This document shows, piece by piece, positions 23,923-36,300 of a DNA stretch of 64,000 nucleotides. The notes under the pieces are model-generated. The model made no database searches, was not told the DNA's origin, and saw only the letters and a program-made list of their open reading frames with translations. Source of the DNA: Carex sylvatica. Taxonomy: Eukaryota > Streptophyta > Magnoliopsida > Poales > Cyperaceae. A program made the translations under genes and the position numbers. How positions within the stretch are numbered: the stretch's first letter is position 1; every line of letters starts with the position of its first letter. The DNA lies in assembly GCA_964058845.1 (NCBI GenBank), contig CAXKVR010000497.1, positions 20,302 to 84,301 of the forward strand, read 5' to 3'.

Positions 23923-24306
23923 CTTTTAGAATTAGTAGATTCGGACCATTCTCTTAACTTTGCACAAATTCGGAGTGCGATGGCGGTCGGAAGAGCGAAT
24001 TAAGTCGTGAAGCGAGATAAATATTAAGATATTAGAGTAATTATGAGTGTATATAAGTATAATTCGAATAGTAGATCTAAGAATTTAGAGGGTGATTAAG
24101 AGCGATTAGAGTAATTTTGAGTAATTTAAAGGATTTTGTGAGAATAAAAGAGTAGATTTAGAAATAAGAGTTGTTTGACTCATTGTAAATACGTTTTTTA
24201 TCAATCGAATTGTTAGTAGGTATTTTAAGCCGCTAATTTTCAAAAAAATTTGTATGAATTTTAAAGAGGACCTCCTACAATCCAAGAGATCTCGGATTGA
24301 GTTAAG

Positions 24307-25438
24307 TGTCACGCCCGGAGACAATTCGCCACGTATTTACACATAAGGCGTGTGCACATCACATACATTATCAATACTAAATACTTATGCAACATTTAAA
24401 AGTCAAACAAGTCTTCTAACTCCATAATTAATTTGAGTACATAACACACATTCAACATGAGATCAAGACAAACATGGCAAACAAACCGATAATTGTCATG
24501 TCAGTCAATGTATCCACTTTTAAAGAGAGAATTAAAGTTTAACTAAAAAGAAAATGAAAGATACTCCAGCCATCTACTCGTTGACCTCCTCATCCGCATC
24601 ACTCCTATTCGTGCTCCATGTTGGCCTCATCATTTTCTGGAACCCACATAAAAATGAAACAGGTGAGAGATCGAGCAGTCTCTCAGTACGGGATTTAGTT
24701 CCAGTCCCGAAATTTGTCAAATTAACTTATTAACACAAACATGATATTAAAATTATATCCTTACATGAAATCTTACTAATGCATATTTAAAACACACACA
24801 AGCACAAATACATTATTTTTTTTAGTTATCTTTCATGTTTTTAACTGCCTCACCAGGGGGACTCAAACCCCACTAGATCTTGACCGTGCCACTAGACGGA
24901 AACTCGAACCATCGCTAGATCTTCTTTGCCTCACCAGGGGGACTCGAACCACCCCAGCTATTGGCGTCTCACTAGGGGGACTCGAACCACCATTAGTTCA
25001 ACTGTCTCACTCAACGGGGACTTGAACCACTGCAAGATATTGACCCGTGATGGGAAGTCCAACCAACGTCACGTTAACGAGGAGTCCAGTCAGACACTAG
25101 ACTCAATGTATACATTCCAACATGCGTTCAACGCATATTGGCCCCTTTTCTTTAACTTATCCATTACATTCCATATTTGTTTCATTAGTCGCACACAAGT
25201 CATACTCAACACAACACACCCTATGAGTCCGTTGATCAAATTGAATAATCCTATCCTAGTATTCTAAACAAAGCCAAAGGGATTGTTCGATTCAACATGA
25301 ATAATTCGATAAATAAATAAATGCAAACAAAACGGTAAGTAATAATTTGATAATGTCTCGTACCTGTTGTCGTGTGGTTGTTCACTCCTGCCTCTCCGTT
25401 ACTTCTTATTTCAGAATTCAGATCTAGACCATGTAACA
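24307..25438. mobile_element. Putative solo LTR (about 1.1 kb) with internal array
   Basis: Starts TGTCACGCCCGGAGAC and ends GACCATGTAACA, giving TG...CA ends like the other LTRs here. No matching 5-bp duplication is visible (TTAAG left, CAGTT right), so the copy is old, truncated or misdelimited. No coding sequence is recognisable inside. Confidence 0.45.
24850..25092. repeat. 39-40-bp degenerate tandem array
   Basis: Six or seven units of the form CTCACCAGGGGGACTCGAACC recur at about 24857, 24897, 24937, 24976, 25015 and 25051. The reverse complement of the core, GGTTCGAGTCCCC, resembles the tRNA B box. No full tRNA fold is present. Confidence 0.7.
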
Positions 25439-25439
25439 C

Positions 25440-26950
25440 AGTTTCTAAATTAATATTTTATATCTATTTCTATTTATCTATTGTTAAACTGACTGTTGTT
25501 AAAACATCATTCAAATATCGTATAATATATAAACATAATATATTTATTACTTAAACAATCAACCATAGAATGTAATTTGTTTTTGTCCGAATACATTTCT
25601 TAAGATTTAAAATAAAATAAAATACTCTTGCTACTGGACGATCAAATGATTATAATAGATTTTGTCTCTTTGTAATAAAATTAATTTTAGAGCTATCGGT
25701 GTATAAAAAATCTAGGGTTATCGGTGAAAAATTACCCTTTAATAAACTAATAGATGCAAATCAAGAATCTAAGAATGATTGAGCCTATGAGAATTGAATA
25801 TCATTTAGTAAATATTCCGATAATTCTTGACATCGAAATAATATACCATTCTAAGATATTCTAAGATATTTATAAGTATGATATAAAGATTATATAACTC
25901 TCAGAAATTTTTATGAAACAAATAAGTATAGTGTACATGTTATATAAATAAATAAGTATAATTTATATAACTCTCAGAAACTCTTTTTCAATTAAACAGT
26001 ACAATATAAAGATTATATAAATATAATAAAATAGAGAAATCTTATCATCAAATCGGTGAGCATATATAAGAATTTGTCTAATCAATTTAGCAGTAATTGA
26101 ACACTAAAAATAATTTCGAATCAAAGAAAATTATCAAAGTATAGATATCTAACTTTTTGTTTCTTTCTTAATCTTTTGTGAAAATTAGAGGACACAGAGA
26201 GTATGGGATGCAAGTAGTTAATTTATAAAGGAAACAGTTTCTTAGAGGAATATGCGCCAAGGGTGGTTATTTTTATTTTTGTAGAGATGTCATGCTATAT
26301 TTTGAGAACCAACTTAATGCTTGTTGGGCTGCCGAAAGCATTTATATTATTTTTGGGCTTTGATTATGCGAATAATCACAATTGGAAATTATATGATATT
26401 TTAATTCCTGTTGACTTTCGACTACACAAATGCTATTAAGGTGGCCTAGTTTGTATGCATAAATTAAGCTATATGATTAAGAAAGGAAGAAAGATATCTA
26501 AATTATTATAATCATATCTTAATATTAAATATTTTTATTTAATGTGGCGTTACATCCTTTCTCTCTTTAAAAGAATTTTGTCTTCCAAATTCAAACACTA
26601 AATTGTAGTTGCCTTTATACATTACAATATAACTAATTTATGAAGTGTTACATTAAGTCTGTCTAAAAGTTAATCTGAACCGTAAATTTGTGAGCCCATT
26701 AGAAGATACTTGTCCCTGCACGGTCCAGGAAAAAGTATTCTCCCAGATACTTTAAAAGATTCTCCTCACTTTACGGTTTGAGATTAACTACCATCTGCTT
26801 TGAAATTTGGGCTAGAATAAGACAATATTATTGGGCTTTGAAATTTGTGTCAAGTTAAAAATAACGGTCCAAATTCACTAATTGTAAAAGATTCCTATTA
26901 CGGTACCGGGAGGATCTGAATTCCACAGTCCAGTACCAGGTATGTTGGTG
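25440..26950. other. AT-rich intergenic DNA
   Basis: No gene is supported. Around 26700-26945 there are weak repeat pieces (CTCCCAGATACTTTAAAAGATT and GGTACCGGGAGGATCTGAATTC). The rest is low-complexity AT. Confidence 0.45.
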
Positions 26951-26959
26951 CAAAAACTT

Positions 26960-27378
26960 GAGCAAAACTAGAGTGTGATGTGCCCACCAAAAAAATTTGG
27001 TGAGCACAACTCCAAAAGTACATTAAATCGACTTTAAACGACGAATTCAAATCGTTGAAATCTACGTACTTCATAAGTGATGCATATTAATACAAAATTT
27101 TGAAAGTTTTGAATTCATTTGCTACAAGATCAAGCGGTCAAAAAAATAATGAAAAATAAATATATAAAGCAACTTATAAATAAAATGTTCATTTCTTTGA
27201 CCGCTTGATCTTGTAGCAAATGAATTCGAAACTTTCAAAATTTTGCATGGACATGTATCACTCATAAAGTACGTGGATTTCAACTGTTTGAATTCGTTGT
27301 TTGAAATTGATTCGATATACTTTTGGAGCTGTGTTCACTAAACTTTTTTGGTGAGCACATCACACTCTAGCTTTGCTC
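26960..27378. mobile_element. Mutator-like foldback MITE, family A, copy 2
   Basis: A 419-bp near-palindrome running from GAGCAAAACTAGAGTGTGAT to ATCACACTCTAGCTTTGCTC. The exact 9-bp duplication CAAAAACTT is at 26951-26959 and 27379-27387. The core holds CAAGCGGTCAAA and its complement. No coding capacity. Confidence 0.88.
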
Positions 27379-27387
27379 CAAAAACTT

Positions 27388-28766
27388 TGTGCATCGGGTA
27401 TGATTGCTCAATAAATCTTGATTCCGTTAGATGAAAGGGAGAACTCCATTGGTTTTTAAAATGGAGATGAGATGAATTTTTGCTTGTTTGATTGAACCAC
27501 TGTTGCTTAATTATATTTCTTTTGCCTCCATCCTCCGAGAAGAAGGTATCCATACAATTTCCAAAAAAAGAAGATAATAATAATAATAATGATAAATAAA
27601 GATAGCCACACAAATTGAAAGGTGGATAAAGGTTTTAATCCTCGAACTAATATATATAGGTGGCTGTTGTGTGGCATTGGTTGATAGTTTTTCTTTGTTA
27701 TGGTTATGTACTTGTGTGTTCCTTTTTCTATCAATTTCTATTTGTTAATCAGTTGAATTTATTTTGATTATGACAGATGATTTTTGCCAAATTTTTTATT
27801 AATATTTAATTTTTTTTCCAAATTTTCAAATCTACACCATGTTTAAAATTTTTTTGGAATTTGTCCAAACTGCAATATTATTTCTCGGATTCAGACCCTG
27901 GATCTGCGAATTAATCTCCCGGATCCAGAGCTGCCTTTCTGAGAAATTATTTTGCGGTTCTGTATATCCGGTGAATTATTATGCAGTTTTGGAGTTCTTT
28001 TTTTTCAATTATTTAAAATTTTAAAAACTTAGAGTGACTTAACACCTCCCAGCATCTACTATGATCCGTCCCTACTAATATGTAGTACTTTGAGTACGTA
28101 GTTAGAGCTAGTTTATAATAATTTTGAGAATCATAAATTAGACTAAATTTTTTTTAACTAATGTCATATATAAAGGCTTAGTAGTTGTTTATGTACACTT
28201 TCTTTTTTGAAATTCTATGCAGTAGCTGCCAGGATCATTGCAATTGCAATGTGAATTAAAACACCTCACATACAGCGTACAGAAAAATTTAAATACAATA
28301 ATAAATCAAAACAAAATAAAAAGCAACACAGTAACTACACTCTAGTGAAAGAGATGCATATATACCTAACAGTAAATGCACCACAGTTTGAACTCACACA
28401 ATTCTCTCTACCAGTAGATCTGCGGGTAGCGAGTTTCCTTTAAAAACCTGTCAATTCTCTCTACCAGTAGATCTTTTTAGTAATGAATGGATCTTGATGT
28501 TGATTTACTTAATGTTATCTTAGCTAAATCTGTCAATTAAGTTAATTATTTTTTTGGACAAGTTCTGTTCATGGGCAAAATTTTGTTGAAATGGTTATCT
28601 TCTTTGGAAGTAACGAAGACGTTCACTGTTTCTTCCTTGAGCACTTACTTTTTCTCTCTTTTTTTTTTTTCTTTTTTTTTGAAATGCTTCTCCTGCTCTG
28701 AAATAATACTATTTCTCATGCTTGCACATGGTTTCGAGTATTTCTTTCTTTTTGTTCAAATTGTAG
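27388..28766. other. Intergenic DNA, no gene seen
   Basis: Open frames here are short and do not resemble exons. There is an (ATA)n stretch near 27575-27595 and T-rich runs near 28660. Nothing else can be supported. Confidence 0.45.
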
Positions 28767-28775
28767 GAGCCTTCT

Positions 28776-29819
28776 CCGAAATTTTTATTAATACCCAAAA
28801 AAATTATAAAATTACAAAATCTATCCAACTTTTCGTAAGAATTCGAAATCTGCCCCTTTCAGTGACTAAATAACCGGAGCAAACCCCTCTTTCCAGTTAT
28901 TTAGTCACCGGATCCATAAATTGGTCCGGTGACTAAATAACCGGTTTTGTATTTTTCTCTTTTTACAAAACAGAATTTTTTTGATTTATTTATTTTTGTA
29001 TTGAAATATTAGAAATGTTTAATATATTTCATTAAAAATATATAGAATATAGTATAATTTGATTTATTAGAAAGACTGCGACAAATAACTTAGATCAACA
29101 TTTTTTAGACCGGATTTTTCACGGCTGTAAGAAAACTTAATATATTTCTTTATGTGTTATTGGAAAAAAAAATGCTTTGAATGTGAGTTATTGATTGTGG
29201 TTCAAAAGTCACTTCTAGGTAATATAAAAAATATTGTGATCCTTCTAGTAAATTTAATTTCTAAAAAGTTGTATCTATTTTGAAAACCCTTTTTGAATAA
29301 CAATCATTAAATAACTTAAAGTTTTTTTTTTCAAAAATAGATACAACTTTTTAGAAATTAAATGTACTAAAAAGATGACAATATTTTCCGTATTTACCTA
29401 GAAGTGAATTTTGAAACGGGATCAATAACTCAGAATCCACATATTTTTTTTTTTCCAATAATACATAAAGAAATATATTAATTTTTCGCAAAAAATTCAG
29501 CCTGAAAAATGTTGATCCATATTATTTATCGCAGTCTTTCTAATAAATCAAATTATATTGTACTCCATCTATTTTTAAAGAAATATATTCAATATTTCTA
29601 ATATTTCAATACAAAAAAATAAATTAATTAAAAAAAATTCTGTTTTGTAAAAAAAAAAAAAAACAGTTATTTAGTCACCGGACCAATTTCTGGATGCGGT
29701 GACTAAATAACTAGAAAGAGGAGCTTTGTCCGGTTAAAGGGGCAGATTTCGAATTTCTCTGAAAAGTTGGGTAGAATTTGTAATTTTATAATTTTTTTGG
29801 GTATTAATAAAAATTTCGG
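28776..29819. mobile_element. Long foldback Mutator-like element, family C, copy 2
   Basis: A 1044-bp near-palindrome with ends CCGAAATTTTTATTAATACCC and GGGTATTAATAAAAATTTCGG, each the exact complement of the other. The exact 9-bp duplication GAGCCTTCT is at 28767-28775 and 29820-29828. Both arms contain GTGACTAAATAACCGG-like motifs. The sharp termini suggest it is younger than the copy at 20672. Confidence 0.88.
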
Positions 29820-29828
29820 GAGCCTTCT

Positions 29829-30386
29829 TCTACCCACATTATAAGAGTGTTCAAACTCCTTCGTTATATACTCTTCTTTCTTTTCTCTGTTAAGAATGCA
29901 TTTTTTGTTCTTTTCGTGATCTGATTTTTCTCTTGATCATTTTTTATATCTAATAAACAATAAAGGTTGTTTTGACGCTAGAATAAGTCTTTTCATGAAA
30001 ATCAATTGATTTTTCGTTTCTCGTCTGTTTTATATTTGAATCAGATACTTTACAAATCAACGATTCAATATACCAGTTCATTATTTAGCTAAAACATATG
30101 TGCTTCTAAGCCTAAACAGAGATACTAATAACAATAGGTAACAATAATGATCAACATTGCCATGATATTGCTGGCAATTTAATATACATCCATCATACTT
30201 ATGATGAAAGTTTTACATTATTGGTACTGGCCTAATACAATCTAGAAGCAAATTAATATATTTACTCCAAATAATAGAAATAATTGCTCAATTCAGCGTA
30301 ATTAATTCTTGCTTTATCATCTTGGTAATGCCCAATGATTGTATAATCATAATATTGAAGGTATATTATAATATCTCATCATGTAC
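29829..30386. other. Downstream region of LACS-2, no gene seen
   Basis: Between the foldback element and the LACS-2 stop codon; it probably includes the LACS-2 3' untranslated region. No repeat or RNA gene recognised. Confidence 0.4.
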
Positions 30387-33300
30387 TTATTTTTTACTTT
30401 GGTATAGCCCGTCAATGACACCCTGAAAAAAAAAATGCATGTATTATTCTATGTTAAGAAATCCCTGTGGATGATTTAATGATGCCACCAAATCAGTAAA
30501 ATTGTACAGATTTAGTTTTTTTTCTTGATGGAGATATATAACTAATTTGATATTTCATCTTTTCTTACCTAAGATGTTTTGTGCAATATACATTTATTTA
30601 TCTAAGCACCAATTTGTTTTGTTTTATACATTATTGTTTACCTGATAATATTTCAGAAGTGGAGCCCGTTTCTTTTTGTATGTTGGTGTAAGAAGATCAC
30701 GCTCCACATCAAATGGTACCGCTTCAAGATGTACCGCTCTCACAACCTCAAATCCTTTTAGCTGCCAGACAACATCAAAATAAAAAAAAATAAAAAAAAA
30801 AGTAAAACCAAATGAAAGGTTAAACTAAGATAATTTTTTAACATTGATATTTCAGAGTTCAGTTGATAAATTTCTTATATTGGTCATCATATATACCAGA
30901 TGATACAGAATTAAGGCTTTGGAAATACCTTCTTTTCTTTGGCAAATCTACTTATTTCACCCAGCATATACTCTTTTACTTTCTGATCTTCACAAAGAGC
31001 CTCAAAATCGCCACTAATTCCATTCGAGGATGCCCAATTTTCTATGACTTTTCTGTTTGGATTGATCACCGCAACAAGGAAAGACTCGAAGCTATTTCCA
31101 TAAACCCAAATCTTCAAAAAGAAGACAAAAAAGAGGAACATCAAGAAATGAGGTTAGTTTCCTAAAAATCAGAAAGAAAAACATGATATTGTTTACCTTT
31201 GTATCATAGAAATATTTAAAATGACATCCGATTTTTAGTGAGATTTTATCCTAAATTTTAACTGTCAGATGTAAAGGAAGTTCTTTTTAGTAATTGTAGA
31301 ATACTTTCCTGATCTTAGGGAGATAAATGCAAATGGGAAGACATACAGAATCGATACAAGGAAGGTGGCTGTAAATGTTCTCCAAATGCTCGACCGCAAC
31401 ATACTCTCCTTGCGACAATTTGAATATGTTTTTCTTTCTGTCGATGATTTTCAGAGCCCCGTCAGCTTGCCATTCACCAATATCTCCTGAAAAATAACAA
31501 AATATGCTGATAAGTCAGACCTGGACAAAACATGCACCAACTAGCTTGTAGAAATTAGCTAAGGTAAAAGCTGAGTCCTCTGATCTATGAAACATGGTCC
31601 ATTTGGTTTTGTCAGCCCCACCACAGCCAAATTCTGAATTGAAAGAAGTGTTTTTGTTAAACGGGTAATTTTTACCAGTGTAAAACCACCCGTCAATGAG
31701 AACCTCCTTCGTGAGGTCTTCCCGCTTGTAGTAACCCGAGAAGACAGTTTCACCACGGATGCAGATCTCCCCACGAGGAGGATAGCCGAAGGCGTCATAG
31801 CCCATCTCGGGCACTGACTCGAACCGCACATCGATAATTGGCAGCGGTGGCCCCACTGTCCCAAGCATTGATATCTCATTTGGCAGGCCCACTATTGTTG
31901 GTCCACATGTCTCTGTTAAACCTTTATTTAGAAAGAGGAAAGATAAGTGAGAAATTAACCATTCAATTGATTAAACTGTGTTTCGGCCATGGTTGGTTAC
32001 AGCTTTACAGGGGCAGTGCTAGACTTTCAAACAATGGAGGTCAATCATACAAAATTTCCATACTAGATATGGAGGTCAAATTTTACAGTGCCCATAACAG
32101 TTTTCTGTAAACTATATAAAAAATCATATATAGACACATTTTTTTTTTAATTAATGAGATCAATTGATCCCATTCATGCATAGTGAATCCGTCCCTGGTT
32201 GGTTACTATTAGCAGTCAATATGAAATTAAGAATCCAACTACCCATTTCTTTTTCTGATTGGATCATAAGTGTAGATAAATTTAAACAAAGATAAAACTA
32301 GAAAAAACTCGAGAGGGTTAAAAGGTGGTCAAACACTCAAACTGGAATTTATACCATACTGGTACTAGACTTTAGCAGTAATCTGGTATAGTGGTATGTA
32401 GCATAGTACCATAGCCTTGAAGAACATGGGCACATGACACAATGCGCAAGAACTCTTCTATGTGCTTAGCAAGTGGGGCCCCTCCTGACCAAATCACTTT
32501 AACTCTCCCGCCCAACATCTTTTTAACCTGAAACGAGAAAAAAAAATATATGAAATTAGAAAATATCAAAGTGATGACTGTGGACTTTGGTAAATTGATA
32601 GGAAAAATTTGTAGTTTATTAAAGTTACCGAAGAAAAGACAAGCTTGTCAAATACAAACCCTGCTTCCTCTTGCTTTCTTCCCCAAAATATATTTCCTTT
32701 CTTGCTGTAAAAATAAGGGAAAGAAAGAATTAAATTACTACAAAAGCTGAAAAAGGAATTAAATTGAAGTCGACTATTAAAAAGCAGACGAATACTCACA
32801 AGTTATAGCCAATATTAAACAAAGCCTTTGTCAGAAAACCAGCAGCATTAATCTTCGCTTGTAAGCCTGCATGCAAGAAAGCATAAAAGAAGTGCATAAA
32901 TATTTATATTTGTATTCGCAGGATATATAGAATAGTGATTTAATCATGTAGCTATTTACAATACAAGGACAGAGGAGTTGTAAATAATTTCTCTCTTTTG
33001 ATAAATATAAATGTTGACTAGGTGGATACAATGGATCACTCAATGGCTGTATAGTTCTCAATCTTGTCTAACTATAAATGGAGAACTTACTGAATATTTT
33101 TATTGCAAAAGGGGAGTTCGACAAGGTGACCCTTGTCTCTATTTTTATATATTTTAGCTGCAGATACACTTAGTAGGATATTTACTAAAGGTAGACAAGC
33201 ACATGTAATTAAAGGTTTAGGTCCACCGTGTTTAGATAATCTACCAATCACTAATTGCCACTATGTTGACGACACTATTATCTTCCTTGAAGCTCAGGAA

Positions 33301-36300
33301 GAGAATGTAAAAGCAGCATGGTGGGCCATGCTAGCTTTTGAGACTATTTCTGAGATTAGAATGAATTACGATAAAACTGAATTGTATTCGTTAAATGTAG
33401 ATGACACACAACCTCTTCAACATCTATTTAGATGTCAAGAAGGAAATTTCCATATTAAATATTTAGGACTGTTCTTACACTATAAAAAATTGCAAGTAGT
33501 TGATTGGTCTTTTCTGGTAAATAAGGTAGAAAATAGGTTGCAACAATGGCAAGGAAGCTTGCTATCCATAGGAGGTCGTTTAACCTTAATAAACTATGTC
33601 CTTACAGCTGTACCTTTATATGAGATAAAGATTTTAACAGAGAAGTTTTGGCTTCATGCAGCTCCCAGACTATAGAATCATAACAGTGGTGCATATCGGT
33701 TGTGCGCTGCATGAAGCCAAAACTACTCTGTTAAAATATTTACCCCTTTATATGCACTCTCAGTCTATAGGATTCCTCTTATGGTAATCAAACAAATAGA
33801 TAAGATTAGAAGGCGCTTCTTATGGCAAGGTAATTCTAAAAAGAAAAATTATATTCTCATAGACTAGTACACCTCAAATTTAGCTAAACAGGTTGGTGGT
33901 TTAGGAATTCTCGATCTAAGACAAATGAACATATTCCTTCTACTCAAATGGTGGTGGAAATTGAAAAATTCTGAATACAATGGTCTTTGAAAAACCCTTC
34001 TAATACATAAATATGTGACCAATCACCATCCATTAAATTCTGTCTTTTGGGCTGCCATGTTGAAAGTTAATCATATAGGGAAAATGGAGGTATCTTATGA
34101 ACCAGGGGTAAATTCACAAATTAGGTTCTGGGTTGACCAATGGTATCAAAACTGTACACTAGCTACTAGGTACTATACTTTGTTTACTCAATGTACAAAC
34201 TCAAACATACTCTTAGGTGATGTGATACATTCTCAAGGGCGATTAGTGAAATTTAGAAATTCATTAGTAGGAATAGATTTTCAAGAATGGACAAAATTAC
34301 TACATCTAATCAGCTCCCACTTCATTCACTTACTCACATGACAAAATTGAGTAAAAATGAGAAGCCTCAGGGAAGTTTTCAACTCATTCGATTTATAAAA
34401 TTCTTAACTTTGGTGGGTATCAACCAAAACATTCAATAATATGGTGGAACTTGCCGGTACCACAAAAAATTAGAGTATTCATGTGGTTAGTTTCGCATAA
34501 TACCATCTTAACCAAAGACAATTTAGCCATTAAAGGGTGGGTTAGAGACCTCAAATGTCAGTTTTGTTTGCACCATGAATTGATTGACCATCTCTTTATC
34601 ACTTGTACATTAGCTTAAGAAATTTGGTTTTGGTTAGAAAAAAGTCAATTTATAATGCAATCATGGACAACTTGGGATAATATACTTGAATTTGCTTATT
34701 CTCTCGATGTCATAGATAGAACATGATTCTTAATTATCCTTAGTGCAGTTAGTTGGAGTTTGTGGAAACATAGGAATAAGATTTGTTTCAATGCTTGTGC
34801 TATTAAAAGTGCTAGGAATATGATTTTACTAATTAAATCTCTTTGTTTTTATTGGGCAGGAAATATGAGCAAGAAAGTCAAGAAGGCTGTTGGAGAGTAG
34901 CTACCGGTCATAGAAGATACAATTTCCTTGAACTAGTACATGCCAATGGAGCTAGTGCCTTTCCACTCGGATGTAGAGGTCTCTAGACAGCAAGAAGCTG
35001 CTGCTGCAGATGTGTTATCTTAGTGGAAGATGAAGATGCTTCACCAATTTTGTCATATAGTTATACTTATCCTTAGCCCAATACTTTGTGGCTTAATTTT
35101 AGCAAATTTAGCATATTTTTGGTGTCTTGCTAATAGCAAAATTTGGCAGTTATATTGTTTTTTACTAAATTTTTGGTTTGTAAGGAGGAATAATGAACTC
35201 CAGCCTAATTGATAGATAAGAACTGGACTTTGTATTTATGATATTTCAGAAATGAAATAGGCTTTTTTGCCTTTTTTTTAAAAATAAAAAAATAAAAATG
35301 TTGACAATAAATTATCATGAACCTTAAAAGAATCATATTCATATTTTTTTAAATTTTTTTTACAGAGAAACTTGATTGCACCTGCATAGATACGTTCCAA
35401 AACACGAGGTACCGCACAGAAAAATGTAGGTTTTAGCATGCCCATGTCATCAATTAGTCCTTTCACATCCTGTAATGCAAAGCCATTATCTAATTAAGTT
35501 GCTATATATTTAGATTAAATTTGGAATTGTTAGTAATAGACTGATTAAATACTGTGCACCTATTAACATGTAAAAAATCATATTATGAATTAACAGCATG
35601 ATGTACCGAGAGAGTTCATAGATACATAAAACTTTTCTCTCAATATGACAATTTGCCTGTGCAAAGAGTCTCATGCTGGGTACTGTTATAATTCTGAAAA
35701 CTGAGATGTGGGCATTTTTCACAAAAAACATACCCCTCGCCAGAAGCCAATAGATGCGCCGTTAAAAATGAATAGCTCTTCAAGCGCCCGATCAAGCATA
35801 TGTGCAAGTGGCAGATACGACATGTACACATCAGTGTCATCAATCTGCGTACCAATTGAAGAAATTCAAAACTCCTCTTTAGGATTTCATGAATATAGAA
35901 CACCTTCTGGTTTTATTTTTGTGAATGTTAATACTCAATAAATAAGAAATAATAAAGACCAATAGTCTAGTACTAACTGGGAAGTATGAACATTCAAGCA
36001 TCCGCATCATACCAGCCATCATAGAAAGAATGCCATGGTTAGAAATCATGACCCCTTTGGGTTCCCCGGTCGAACCACTAGTGTACATAATGGTGCATAT
36101 TTCTTTTTTCTCCTTTACAGGGAGGTCATAATGTTTATCCTGACCCTACAGATTAGAATTCGACAAATACATTAGTAGCAAGATTGAGCGCAAATTTCAC
36201 ATATATGAACAATTTGGGGGGAGAAATGGCGATAATTTATAATCTACCTTGGATGGTTATAAGGTAATATTTTGGTTTAGTATCATAGGTACAAAAAAAA

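Larger units (their letters stand above)
33019..35295 (+). mobile_element. 5'-truncated L1-type LINE inside a LACS-2 intron
   Basis: The exact 10-bp duplication AAATGTTGAC is at 33009-33018 and 35296-35305. Remains of ORF2, in several frames with stops, read on the plus strand: reverse-transcriptase motif RGVRQGDP near 33110-33130, [10 protein letters not shown] near 33257-33286, then [12 protein letters not shown] and [11 protein letters not shown] zinc-finger-like C-terminal region ([18 protein letters not shown]) and a tail [17 protein letters not shown] segment follow near 34550-34800. The 3' end is A/T-rich. It lacks the 5' half, ORF1 and endonuclease. It is antisense to the host gene and does not disturb its exons. 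Confidence 0.9.

Noticed and set aside
24850..25092. CRISPR array or tRNA gene cluster
   Set aside because: Units are contiguous and degenerate without distinct spacers, the genome is plant nuclear, and only a B-box-like piece occurs, with no A box or cloverleaf.
24926..25267. 113-codon open frame beginning MPHQGDSNHPSYW
   Set aside because: Runs through the 39-40-bp tandem array; the peptide simply mirrors the repeat.
24302..25443. Solo LTR at 24307-25438 as a certain call
   Set aside because: TG...CA ends fit, but the flanking 5-mers TTAAG and CAGTT do not match, so only a low-confidence call is kept.
33133..34341. Host genes encoding the two LINE open frames
   Set aside because: They carry reverse-transcriptase motifs, are separated by stops and frameshifts and lie between LINE target duplications; they are retrotransposon remains.
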